From Lentzea jiangxiensis (GTDB lineage: Bacteria; Actinomycetota; Actinomycetes; Mycobacteriales; Pseudonocardiaceae), in contig NZ_FNIX01000023.1 in assembly GCF_900104175.1 (NCBI RefSeq), positions 1 to 64,000 on the forward strand: 64,000 nt of DNA. The letters are read 5' to 3'. Shown piece by piece: positions 52,227 to 60,525 of this stretch (the first letter of the stretch is position 1; each line of letters opens with the position of its first letter). Below the pieces are notes generated by a model that saw nothing but the letters and a program-made list of their open reading frames with translations, made no database searches and was not told the DNA's origin. The position numbers and the translations under genes were made by a program.

Positions 52227-52487
52227 GGTCGGCGTCTCCGTTCAGGTATGGAGCGACCCGCATCCTGAGGAAGAGGTGTGCAGATCACAGCTCGTAGGGC
52301 TCTGTACGGGCAGGGCCGACCAGAGCAGCAGGGTGTCGGCGTCGAGGGCGGCGTGAGATGCGGTAGACGCGGCGTCACGACCGGAGTGCCGGAGCTGAAC
52401 AGGCCGTGAACCCGCAACATGCGAACGGGAGGTAACTGCGGTCCAGCGCCCACGTGAGGTTGACTGCTGCGCCCCTCATCGTCACGG

Positions 52488-52606
52488 ACCCAGCGGCGGT
52501 TGAGCGCGATCACCTCGTGGCCTGCCTCCAATGGCGCGTCAACGAGGTGGAAGGCGATGAACCCGGCGGCCCCGGTCACCACAACGCAGAACCCAACGGG
52601 ATTGTG
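52488..52606 (-). pseudogene. NAD-dependent epimerase N-terminal remnant
   Basis: The minus-strand frame gives VVVTGAAGFIAFHLVDAPLE and AGHEVIALNRRW, the G-x-x-G-x-x-G start of an extended SDR/epimerase. The frame then loses all similarity, so only about 35 codons survive. The remaining sequence between 52227 and 52721 has no other recognisable gene. Confidence 0.55.
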
Positions 52607-52721
52607 GTGTTGCTGTTCAACTGCCCTCCTGGGCGGAATCGGAATCGGAATCAGGCGTCGATAGGAAGCGGGGCGGAGGTGCATGGGCCCCTTCCAGGGA
52701 TGGCTCATGCACCTCCGCGCT

Positions 52722-53054
52722 CTAGGAGGCCGCCACGTTCGCGCCCGTGTCGTGACTGGCGACGGTGGCGCACCGACCGGCGTGGTCGGCAGAGATCAGA
52801 TGATCGTGGGCGACGACCCAGACCGAGCATGGGAAGAGGCGACCGCGACGCCACCCGGAGCACTGGGGGCACCGGCCCCGCTCATTGGGTTCGTGCAGGG
52901 CGAGCAGGGCCCGCCACGCACTCGCGAGACGGGCCAGCTCGGTCTCCGCCAGGGCCGCGAGCGACGCCGCGTCCCCATTGGCGACGAGCAGCTCCAGATA
53001 GTCGAGCCGCTCGTAGACAACGCTGCGCAGGGTGCCGGCCAGGACCTCATCCAT
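52722..53054 (-). CDS. Small protein with CPxC zinc-type motif
   Basis: 110 residues from ATG 53054 (MDEVLAGTLRSVVYERLDYL), mostly helical, then GRCPQCSGWRRGRLFPCSVW, a C-x-x-C...C motif suited to zinc binding. Last gene of a three-gene minus-strand operon with a DUF4254 protein. Such small proteins recur beside XRE regulators in actinomycetes by recollection. Function unknown. Confidence 0.6.
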   Translation of the reverse strand: MDEVLAGTLRSVVYERLDYLELLVANGDAASLAALAETELARLASAWRALLALHEPNERGRCPQCSGWRRGRLFPCSVWVVAHDHLISADHAGRCATVASHDTGANVAAS

Positions 53055-53086
53055 CGGCCTCTCCTCATCCCATCGGCGTTGTCGCA

Positions 53087-53356
53087 TCAGTGCGATTCGG
53101 CGGCGGCCGGCGGCCACAGGCGCTGATGCAGGTCCAGCGGCACGAACGGGCCGATAGCGACTCCACCGTCCTGAACCTCGCGGGCCGCTGCGTCAAACCG
53201 TGTACAGGGCCAGGACGGCGTTGGGCACAGCGGGCACACCGTCGGGCGGTCCTCTGGCGGAAGGTTCGCGGCCAGCGTGTTGATCGCGTCTACCAGTCGG
53301 CCGACAGGGCTTTCCGCGGGCACGACGACCGCGACGATGTTCCGCAACTCGTCCAC
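53087..53356 (-). CDS. Small Cys-motif protein, conserved type
   Basis: 89 residues from GTG 53356, which follows the DUF4254 stop codon by two bases. The core is RPTVCPLCPTPSWPCTRFDA, with C-x-x-C and a third Cys, and the end is VPLDLHQRLWPPAAA. The motif CPLC-x-TPSWPC recurs in small actinobacterial proteins of unknown role. Translationally coupled to its neighbour. Confidence 0.6.
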   Translation of the reverse strand: MDELRNIVAVVVPAESPVGRLVDAINTLAANLPPEDRPTVCPLCPTPSWPCTRFDAAAREVQDGGVAIGPFVPLDLHQRLWPPAAAESH

Positions 53357-53358
53357 GA

Positions 53359-53949
53359 TTAAGCGGCGACCACAGGACCGGTCATGAAGCCGACGCGGGG
53401 AAGCCGTCGACGTCCGTTGTGCAGGTCGGCGACGAGGTCGTCGTAGCCGATGGATAGTTCGCTGACGCGGTGCAGCGCTTCCCGCACCTGCGTTTTCCCG
53501 GCCAGCGCGGTCGCGATGTCGAGCAGATGCCACTGTGTCCAGGCAGCTACAAGGCGACTCACCAGCTGACCGAACGTCTCGGTGTGCACCACTGCCGTAC
53601 GGGTGTCGGTGATCGCGATCGCCGCCCAAATGTTGATCCTGTCGACCAGCACCGTGCACGCTGCGTCAGCGGCGTTGACCAGCCGGGTGGCCGCAGCCAC
53701 CAGACGGTCATCGGCGAACGGGTCACACGCGCTCCGGTGCGCCTCCGCACGCAGCTGATGCTGCCCAGCGAGAGACGCGACCGCCGCGAGCACCGGGTGA
53801 GTGTGCGCGCCGTTCGATGCCAATACGCAGGCACGGGTCACTGCGGTCGAGCACGGGATGCCGAGCACTACCGAGGGTGTGTCGCCGCCGTCGATCTCAC
53901 CGAGCTGATCATCCTGTAGGGCGATCATCGGAACATTCATGCTGGTCAT
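53359..53949 (-). CDS. DUF4254-like protein
   Basis: 196 residues from ATG 53949, with GGAGGAA about seven bases upstream. The segment VVHTETFGQLVSRLVAAWTQ followed by WHLLDIA matches the H-x-E-T-x-G-x-L-x-x-R-L pattern of DUF4254 proteins. The rest is helical. First gene of a three-gene operon divergent from the XRE/TPR regulator at 54125. No biochemical role is known. Confidence 0.6.
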   Translation of the reverse strand: MTSMNVPMIALQDDQLGEIDGGDTPSVVLGIPCSTAVTRACVLASNGAHTHPVLAAVASLAGQHQLRAEAHRSACDPFADDRLVAAATRLVNAADAACTVLVDRINIWAAIAITDTRTAVVHTETFGQLVSRLVAAWTQWHLLDIATALAGKTQVREALHRVSELSIGYDDLVADLHNGRRRLPRVGFMTGPVVAA

Positions 53950-54124
53950 CGCCGCTTCCTCCACTACTGTGAGAGCCACGTCTCGTCGCCATGTGTAGGC
54001 AACAGGTCACGGAGCGCGGTGAACACGGCGGCAATGCCGCAGGATTGCCGCATTTAGGCCGCACTGGCCCGCTTGAGCAGCGGTGATTCGACGTCGGGCG
54101 AGGCCGGGTCGCAGGGGAGGCGCA

Positions 54125-55381
54125 GTGAATGCAGCAAAGCGGCGGGGGTTTGCGCTACGCCGCAGGAATAGAGGCTTCACCCAGGAACGCCTGGCAGCGG
54201 CGCTGGAGATCGACCGCACCACCGTGCAGCGCTGGGAATCCGGCGAATGCGCGCCGCAGCCATGGATGCTGCCACGCCTGGCGAAGATCCTGCAGGTCAC
54301 CACTACCGAACTCGACGATCTGCTCACCGAGCCCACCATCATCGCTGCGGAACTGGATAACGTAGAGACCGCAAACCCACTAGAGGGCGGTGATGAGGTG
54401 CTGCGACGCGAGCTCCTGGCAGGAGTACTCGGAGTAGCTGGTTATGCCCTGCTCGGCAAGCCTGAGGCTCAAGCTGGTACTGAGCCTATGACGGTCGCGC
54501 AGCTTCGGATCTTGGTGGACCGAGCGCAGTCCGATTACCTAGCCTGCCGCTACCAGGAACTGTCTCGCGGTTTGCCAGGGCTCATCCGCACAGCGCAGAT
54601 CACCCGCGATGCCATCGACGCCGACCAGCGCCTGCAAGCCGAAGCCCTGCTGGCCACCACCTACCGGCACGCCACCTGGCTCGCACTGCGATTGGGTGAG
54701 GACGGCCTGGCTTGCGGTCTGTCCGAACAGGCGATGGCAGCCGCCCGCAAGTCCGGCGATCTGCTCGTCGAATCGGAAGTCGCACAGATGGGCGCCGTCG
54801 TCCTACGCCGGTTCGAGCAATGCGGACAGGCTCAACAGCTCGTCGTCGACACAGCGGACAAGATCGATATCGACACCCGGATCGGCGACGGCCCCAACGC
54901 CGCCGCCTACGCGATGCTGCTGGAGACCGGCGCCTACACCGCGGCCATCGCTGGCAACCGCGGTACCGCACTGGACCTGCACGCCGAAGCCGTGCAGGCG
55001 GCACGGTCACGCACGCCAGCACAACCCGGACTCGCCGTCACACCGTCCGGAGTGGACGCCAACTACCTCGGGCTCTACGGCATCAGTGTGCATCGCAAGC
55101 TCGGCGACTATGGCACTGCCATTAACGCGGCCCGAGCGATCCACCCCAGCACGATCACCGTTCTGGAACGTCGAGTCCGTTACTGGGAAGACGTTGCGCT
55201 GACCTTCGGAGCTTGGGGCAAACGGAAAGAGGCGTTCCACGCCCTGCTCGCCGCCGAACGTCTCGCACCACAGGAGGTACGGCTGCGCCCATGGGCCCAC
55301 CGACTGACGAGGCAACTGCGCTCCTCAGGACCAGCCTTGCCAGGGCTCAAGGAGTTCGCGACGCGGTCACGGATCGCCTGA
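54125..55381 (+). CDS. XRE-family regulator with TPR-like C-terminus
   Basis: 418 residues from GTG 54125 with GGGGAGG four to ten bases upstream. The helix-turn-helix is RGFTQERLAAALEIDRTTVQ then RWESGECAPQPWMLPRLAKI. After residue 130 comes a long TPR-like helical region (AEALLATTYRHATWLALRLG; AYAMLLETGAYTAAIAGNRG). This domain order is common in actinobacterial regulators of secondary metabolism. Its 3-prime end overlaps the next gene by 91 bases. It diverges from the DUF4254 operon and is its most likely regulator, by position. Confidence 0.85.
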   Translation: MNAAKRRGFALRRRNRGFTQERLAAALEIDRTTVQRWESGECAPQPWMLPRLAKILQVTTTELDDLLTEPTIIAAELDNVETANPLEGGDEVLRRELLAGVLGVAGYALLGKPEAQAGTEPMTVAQLRILVDRAQSDYLACRYQELSRGLPGLIRTAQITRDAIDADQRLQAEALLATTYRHATWLALRLGEDGLACGLSEQAMAAARKSGDLLVESEVAQMGAVVLRRFEQCGQAQQLVVDTADKIDIDTRIGDGPNAAAYAMLLETGAYTAAIAGNRGTALDLHAEAVQAARSRTPAQPGLAVTPSGVDANYLGLYGISVHRKLGDYGTAINAARAIHPSTITVLERRVRYWEDVALTFGAWGKRKEAFHALLAAERLAPQEVRLRPWAHRLTRQLRSSGPALPGLKEFATRSRIA

Positions 55382-55770
55382 AATCGGACGAGGAGAACTA
55401 CGTGCAGGACGACCGCGGCCGCATCTTCCGCGAAGCCTGGATCGCAGGCATCGTCAAGTACTTCCCGGGCACGCCCAAGGACAGCTACATCACACCGTGG
55501 GACGAGACGCCCGAGTGGGAGAAGGCCTGCGCCACCGCCGTCTACGACCAGGTCGTTTCGTTCATCGCCGCCGGCGATAACACCGCGAAGCTGACCCGCG
55601 TCCAGAAGGGACAGTTCGTCGCCGTGTGCTGGCGTGAGCAGATCCGCGCTCACGTCGCCGAGCCGAAGCCCTCCCACGTCCCCGCCTGGGATGACATGCC
55701 CGACTGGTGGCAGCAGACAGACAGCGACATCTTCGAGCGTATCGAGCAGAGTATGAACGCTCGGCTTTGA
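55291..55770 (+). CDS. Protein with two WD-x-x-P-x-W repeats, overlapping the XRE gene
   Basis: 159 residues from ATG 55291 with AGGAGG 14 bases upstream, in a different frame from the XRE gene it overlaps by 91 bases. Two similar segments are visible: PWDETPEWEKACATAVYDQV and AWDDMPDWWQQTDSDIFERI. The part before them, DDRGRIFREAWIAGIVKYFP, is also natural. The repeats recall small phage- or regulator-associated domains, but I cannot name the family. Coupling to the regulator suggests a joint function. Confidence 0.65.
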   Translation: MGPPTDEATALLRTSLARAQGVRDAVTDRLKSDEENYVQDDRGRIFREAWIAGIVKYFPGTPKDSYITPWDETPEWEKACATAVYDQVVSFIAAGDNTAKLTRVQKGQFVAVCWREQIRAHVAEPKPSHVPAWDDMPDWWQQTDSDIFERIEQSMNARL

Positions 55771-56242
55771 CCACGTCAGCAAAGCTGCGGTGAGGCTAGG
55801 ACACGTACACGCCATGCCGTTCGTCCAGAAGCGCCCGCAACTGCAGGTGCGGCGGACGAGACCAGAGATCACCGCCCCGCTGTCAACGATCAGGTGTCGT
55901 GCTCGCCCGACGCCGCGGTTGACACGGTGGAGGAGGCGGCGCGGCGGAAGCAGCGGTGACCGTCGCTCAGCTGTCCGCGCGAGGGCGCGCAGCGGCCGAC
56001 GATCCGGACGCGCCGCTCCGTCACGCGGACCTCGCCGCCGTGGTCGGCGCCCGGGGCAAGATCGTCACGATGCTGGGCGTACCGCCGCGCGCGACGTGGG
56101 AACGACTTCCTGGTGTCACTGGTATCGACGTACAGCGCTGGTCCGCGATGCCCGCTCCGGTCGACGGTCATGGTCTACTCGCTGATGTTTCTGGCCCACA
56201 CGACCGACCCGGTGGGCTAGCTGCCTCGCTTGGGGCCGGTCG
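55771..56242 (+). other. Gap with weak ORF cut by the IS element
   Basis: GTG 55956 opens MTVAQLSARGRAAADDPDAP and runs into the IS left end at 56243, where only transposon-derived codons follow. A short upstream frame ending EEAARRKQR overlaps it by GTGA. Neither is recognised; they could be remnants of genes disrupted by the insertion. Confidence 0.25.
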
Positions 56243-57232
56243 ACCTAGACGAGTAATGCGTAAGTCGAGGCGGTAGCAGAGGACAGACGAAGGGTGTCCA
56301 AGATCAGTTTGTGACGACCGATCTGAACACCCTTCTCACCGCACTCTACGTCAAGATCGACGACCGGCTCGCGGGCAGGACCCGCATTGGAAGGCCACCG
56401 AAACCCACCGACGCCGAGCTAATCACCCTGGCCGTGGCCCAAGCGCTGCTGCGGTTCACCTCCGAGGCCAGGTGGTTGCGGTTCCTGCCCGCCCGAATGC
56501 CCGGCGCGTTTCGGTACCTGCCCGGCCAGTCCGGCTACAACCGCCGCCTGCGCGCCGCGTTACCCCTGGTCAAGCAGGTCATGCGCTGGCTGGCGACCGA
56601 CACCGACCTGTGGACCGACGACACCTGGGATCGTCGACTCCACCCCGGTCGAATGCGGCCGCTCCCGGCCGACCGTGAAACGCTCGGAACTGGCCGGCTG
56701 GGCGAAATACGGCTACTGCCGCTCACACTCCCGCTGGTTCTGGGGCCTGCGCCTGCACCTGGTCTGCACCCCGGGCCGGGCTGCCCATCACCTGGGCACT
56801 GGGCGACCCGAAAATCGACGAGCGACAAGTGCTCATGGCGATCTGCGACCACGAACCTCACCTGCTCGCCGACCGCCCCGGACTGCTGATCATCGCCGAT
56901 AAAGGCTACGTCTCCCGCGAACTCGACCACTACCTCGCCGCACGCGCAGTCCGGCTGATCCGGCCGTCCTACCGCAACCGGACCCCGCATCCCGGCGAGC
57001 CACTGCTCAAGTCCATCCGCCAACTCATCGAGTCAGTCAACGACGCGCTCAAAGGACAGCTCGACCTCGAACAACACGGCGGACGCACCATCGAAGGCGT
57101 CGGAGTCCTTATCGCCCAACGACTTCTGGCCCTCACAGCCGCAATCTGGCACAACCGCACTACCGGCCAACCCGTCACCCGGTCTCTGACCGCCTACGAC
57201 CACTGACCGACTTACGCATTACTCGTCTAGGT
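56243..57232 (+). mobile_element. IS982-type insertion sequence, 990 bp
   Basis: Perfect 24-bp terminal inverted repeats: the left end starts ACCTAGACGAGTAATGCG (56243-56266) and the right end is its complement (57209-57232). The transposase inside matches the IS982 family. No clear target-site duplication flanks the ends (GGTCG on the left, GCGGC on the right), so a deletion next to the element is possible. The right end supplies the stop codon of an NB-ARC gene. Confidence 0.9.
56311..57206 (+). pseudogene. IS982-family transposase, two frameshifts
   Basis: GTG 56311 begins MTTDLNTLLTALYVKIDDRL and continues to LWTDDTW. Near 56627-56631 an extra base moves the text to the frame reading VDSTPVECGRSRPTVKRSEL and WFWGLRLHLV, and near 56771-56781 it shifts again to ITWALGDPKIDERQVL, ending in LIESVNDALKGQLDLEQHGG and RSLTAYDH. 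The DDE-type residues are all represented, but no single frame spans them. Two indels make an active enzyme unlikely unless they are sequence errors. Confidence 0.85.
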
Positions 57233-57866
57233 GCGGCTGATCGGCCAGCGCGGACCGCACGTACGCCTCGGCTTCCTGCTCGGTGAATACGTCGACCTCG
57301 ACCAGGCAGCGGCCGTGCCCACGCAATGCGGCATCCCGGCGCCGGGTGGTCACCACCACCCGGCCACCGGCCGCCGCAGGTGGCCACAACCCTCGCAGAT
57401 CCGCGGGGTTCTGCAGGTCGTCGAGCACGATCGGCCACTGGATCGACGCCGCGGACAGCCATTCCAGCAGGCGCCGCGCGCCATCCTCGGGGTCGGAATC
57501 CTCAACACCGATGAGGTCCGCTGCCAGGCGGGCGTAGCTGGACACAATCGCCTCCCGCGACCCCGCCGTCACCCACACCCACAAGTCCACCTCACCGGCG
57601 GCCCACAGCCGCTGGGCGTAGTCCAACGCGACCTGGGTCTTGCCGACCCCGCCCAACCCCGACACCACACCCGTGTGCACCGCCGGCTGACCGGTCAGCA
57701 CCGCCGCGTCCCCGCGATCCAACGCCTGCGCCAGCAGACGTGTCGTCCCTTCACGAGACTGAAACGCCGCCGCCAGCAGCGGTGAGGTTCCCCCGATAAC
57801 TCGGAGGGGTTTGATCCTCACCGCACAGCGATGCGGATGAAGATCGTCAGTTGGCTCCGCGGCCAT
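57219..57866 (-). pseudogene. NB-ARC/STAND ATPase gene truncated by the IS element
   Basis: The P-loop is VSGLGGVGKTQVALDYA near residue 70, Walker B is PIVLDDLQNP and VVVTTRRRDAAL is the NB-ARC sensor region. After SALADQPHLDE the frame stops inside the right IS end, so the C-terminal NB-ARC and repeat domains are lost. No continuation was found left of the element, which implies a deletion. The ATG at 57866 overlaps the end of the acyltransferase gene by 20 bases. Confidence 0.75.
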
Positions 57867-58980
57867 CCGTGGTCTCCTGTGCCAAGGCCTCGGAATCGGC
57901 CGATCGGCGAATCGTCCCGAATCGGCGCATCAGAGGCCTTTCCACACCGAGGTACAGTCCGGTTGCGGCCAGCAGGCACACGAGAATGATTACGGCATCC
58001 GTGAGCGCACCGCCGCCTGCACTTCTCAGGTCCCTGCCTCCGACGGCCTCCACCACCATCATCACCGTAGGGTGGATTAGGTAGAGGGCGAAGGTGATCT
58101 CACCGAGGAACACCATGACGGGCTTGCGCCAGAACGAACGAGCCCCGCGGACGTCCATCGATGCCGCCCCCAGGATCAACAGGGCCACCGGGATCACCGT
58201 GCTGGCGACGAACACGAACAACCCGGGCAGCAGGAGGAAGGCCGCGTTGTAGAAGGCCACGATGAGGACGGCCGGGATGGCCACGCCGAGCCGGGGAGTG
58301 AACCCTTCCTTGATCATGCGGGCGAGGATCATCCCGAGCACGAATTCCGGCAACCGGCACGGCGGGAAGAAGTAGGTGAACCAGTACTGCACGAGTGGCA
58401 TCTCGACCACGCCGGGGGCGATGGGGGGCCCGGTCAAGGTCATCGCCACGAGCGGTACGGCGAAGGTGAGCGCCACCATGCCGGCTGCGGCTGGCAGCAG
58501 TCCTCGCGCGGGGATGCGCCGCACCAGCGGAATGACGAGGGGAAAGAGCAGGTAGAACAGGACCTCGCTGCTCAACGACCAGCTTACCGGGTTGATGCTG
58601 TACATGAGCTCCGGGATGGGCGCCCACACGTGCAGCAACAGCAGGTTGAACGGGGAGTTGGCGGCGATCGTGCCGACGTCCGCTCCGGGGACCGCGACGA
58701 GGCCGGCGAACAACAGCAGTGCCAGCATCAGCACCCACGTGACCACGTGGTTCGGCAGGATCTTCCACGCTCTCCGGCGCCAGAAGCTCGACCTGGTCTC
58801 GTCCGCGTGAGCCGACCACATCAACACGAATCCGCTGAGGACGAAGAAGAAGGACAGCGCTGCGATCGCGGGGATGAACCGTGGCAACAGGTTCATGTGT
58901 TCCAGAAGCACGCAGAGTGCCGCAACGAAGCGCAAGGCTGTCATCGACGGCAATCTGCTCGGCGGAGTCGGTGAAGTCAC
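57847..58980 (-). CDS. Acyltransferase-3 family membrane protein
   Basis: 377 residues. LPSMTALRFVAALCVLLEHM carries the conserved R-x10-H of the OafA/YrhL family, and about ten hydrophobic segments follow (SFFFVLSGFVLMW; TWVLMLALLLFAGL; YLIHPTVMMVVEAV). These integral membrane enzymes O-acylate sugars, lipids or natural products. The substrate is unknown; adjacent P450 genes suggest tailoring of a metabolite. It lies 51 bases downstream of the P450 end on the same strand. Confidence 0.85.
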   Translation of the reverse strand: MTSPTPPSRLPSMTALRFVAALCVLLEHMNLLPRFIPAIAALSFFFVLSGFVLMWSAHADETRSSFWRRRAWKILPNHVVTWVLMLALLLFAGLVAVPGADVGTIAANSPFNLLLLHVWAPIPELMYSINPVSWSLSSEVLFYLLFPLVIPLVRRIPARGLLPAAAGMVALTFAVPLVAMTLTGPPIAPGVVEMPLVQYWFTYFFPPCRLPEFVLGMILARMIKEGFTPRLGVAIPAVLIVAFYNAAFLLLPGLFVFVASTVIPVALLILGAASMDVRGARSFWRKPVMVFLGEITFALYLIHPTVMMVVEAVGGRDLRSAGGGALTDAVIILVCLLAATGLYLGVERPLMRRFGTIRRSADSEALAQETTDGRGAN

Positions 58981-59030
58981 AGGGGCTCCCGAGTAGGAGA
59001 GGGCGGACGGCTGGTTGCGCCGTGACCGGT

Positions 59031-60224
59031 TCAGACTCGAAGTGGAAGCCGCTCTAGGGCGGTCACGTACGGGCTGGCCTGGAAGATCGGTCCGGCCATC
59101 GGGTCGATGGACATTTCCGGAAAGCGGTCGAGCAGGATGTTGAGTGCTACCTGGCTCTCCAGCCTTGCGAGTGGCGCTCCCACGCAGAAGTGGATACCCC
59201 GTCCGAAAGTGAGGTGCGGATTGGGGTCACGTCGGACATCGAACGTATCCGGGCTGGTGAACTGCAGTGGATCGCGGTTGGCCGCGCCGATGCAGACGGC
59301 GACCATCTGGTCGGCTGGAATGGTGATTCCACCCACGGTCGTCTCGACGTTGGTGACCCGTCCCATCTCGGGAAAGGGCGTGAGGTAGCGCATGGACTCC
59401 TCGATGGCACCGCGGACCAGTGATCGGTCGTCACGAACCTCCTGCAGCACGCCTGAATGTGCGAGCAGGCAGAACACCGCGTTCCCGAGCACCATGGTCG
59501 TCGTGATGTGGCCGTTCACCAGGAGTACGTTCGCGAAGTTCGCGACTTCGGTGTCGGACAAGCGCACGCCGTCGACCTCCGCCGACACCAACGTGCTCAA
59601 GAGGTCGTTTCGCGGACGCTTACGTCGTTCGGCGGCGTGCTCGCCGATGTAGTCACGCAGGTGCTGCATCTGTTGCATAGCCCGCTGCAGAATCCGATCC
59701 TGTCGTTCGTCGGCTTCGAGATGCGAGAACTCGTGGGACTCCTCGGTCATCGCGTCCACCCACTGCTTGAACAGGTTCCGGTCGCTCGACGGGACTCCCA
59801 GCATCTCGGCGATCACGATCACCGGTAGCGGGTAGGCGAGCTGGTCGACCAGCTCCAAGCCACCGGCGGGGTCAACCGAGTCGAGCAGCTCGTGCGTCAA
59901 CTCGGCGACCCGCGGTTCGAGATCCGCGACGACCTTCGGAGTGAACGCGTGGTTCACCAGCTTGCGCAGCCTGCCGTGGTCCGGAGGATCCATCTCCAGC
60001 AGGTTGCCCTCGTAGAAGTCCATCTCGATCCCCGCCATGCGGCCGGTGTGCGACGAGTAGGTAGTCGGGTCCGCCAGGACCTGCACACACTCCTGGTAGC
60101 CGTAGATCCGCCACACACCGGTACGGCTCGTGAACTCCACAGTCGACTCCGGCTGCTTCCCGTGGAGCCAGAAATGCCTTTCATCGAAATTCCACTGTGC
60201 GGACACAGGGATCTGCGACATCAT
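59031..60224 (-). CDS. Cytochrome P450
   Basis: 397 residues from ATG 60224 (Met-Met), with AAAGGAGAG upstream; Met at 60308 would add an unlikely tail. The heme loop is TFGRGIHFCVGAPLARLES, the E-x-x-R is EESMRY, and the I-helix reads NVLLVNGHITTTMVLGNAV, where the acidic residue before Thr is Ile. It is a soluble class I bacterial P450 (CYP107-like by memory) needing ferredoxin partners not seen here. Divergent from a second P450. Confidence 0.93.
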   Translation of the reverse strand: MMSQIPVSAQWNFDERHFWLHGKQPESTVEFTSRTGVWRIYGYQECVQVLADPTTYSSHTGRMAGIEMDFYEGNLLEMDPPDHGRLRKLVNHAFTPKVVADLEPRVAELTHELLDSVDPAGGLELVDQLAYPLPVIVIAEMLGVPSSDRNLFKQWVDAMTEESHEFSHLEADERQDRILQRAMQQMQHLRDYIGEHAAERRKRPRNDLLSTLVSAEVDGVRLSDTEVANFANVLLVNGHITTTMVLGNAVFCLLAHSGVLQEVRDDRSLVRGAIEESMRYLTPFPEMGRVTNVETTVGGITIPADQMVAVCIGAANRDPLQFTSPDTFDVRRDPNPHLTFGRGIHFCVGAPLARLESQVALNILLDRFPEMSIDPMAGPIFQASPYVTALERLPLRV

Positions 60225-60433
60225 CTCTCCTTTTGCACCCGGGACGCGGTGCGGACTCGCTGACGGACGCCTGCATACCTCACCGGCGCGGCCCTCGGCT
60301 CCGATCATGGTTGCCGAAGTCGTTGCAGGGCAACGCCTGGAAGTCCATCAGCGTCATTGCGGTGGATCAACTGTCGTGGGCATGATGGCCGCACCGTTGG
60401 TGGCGGACGCAACGCCGGAATGTGGTTCTTCGC

Positions 60434-60475
60434 TGTCCTGTTGACAGGACAACGCGGATGAACTGATCACGCTGC
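60434..60475 (+). promoter_or_regulatory. Promoter with palindrome over the -35 box
   Basis: TGTCCTGT-TG-ACAGGACA (60434-60451) is a perfect 8-bp palindrome. TTGACA at 60441-60446, followed 17 bases later by TGATCA (60464-60469), fits a promoter for the P450 at 60526. A regulator bound to the palindrome would cover the -35 box. The rest of the 60225-60525 divergent gap holds a smaller palindrome CGTTGC-AGG-GCAACG near 60325. Confidence 0.45.
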
Positions 60476-60525
60476 GACCATGCGGTGTCGCGCGCTCATC
60501 GTGATGACCTTTGAGGAGTGGATGC

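Noticed and set aside
55890..56171. Continuation of the NB-ARC gene left of the IS element
   Set aside because: No frame on the minus strand resembles NB-ARC or TPR sequence.
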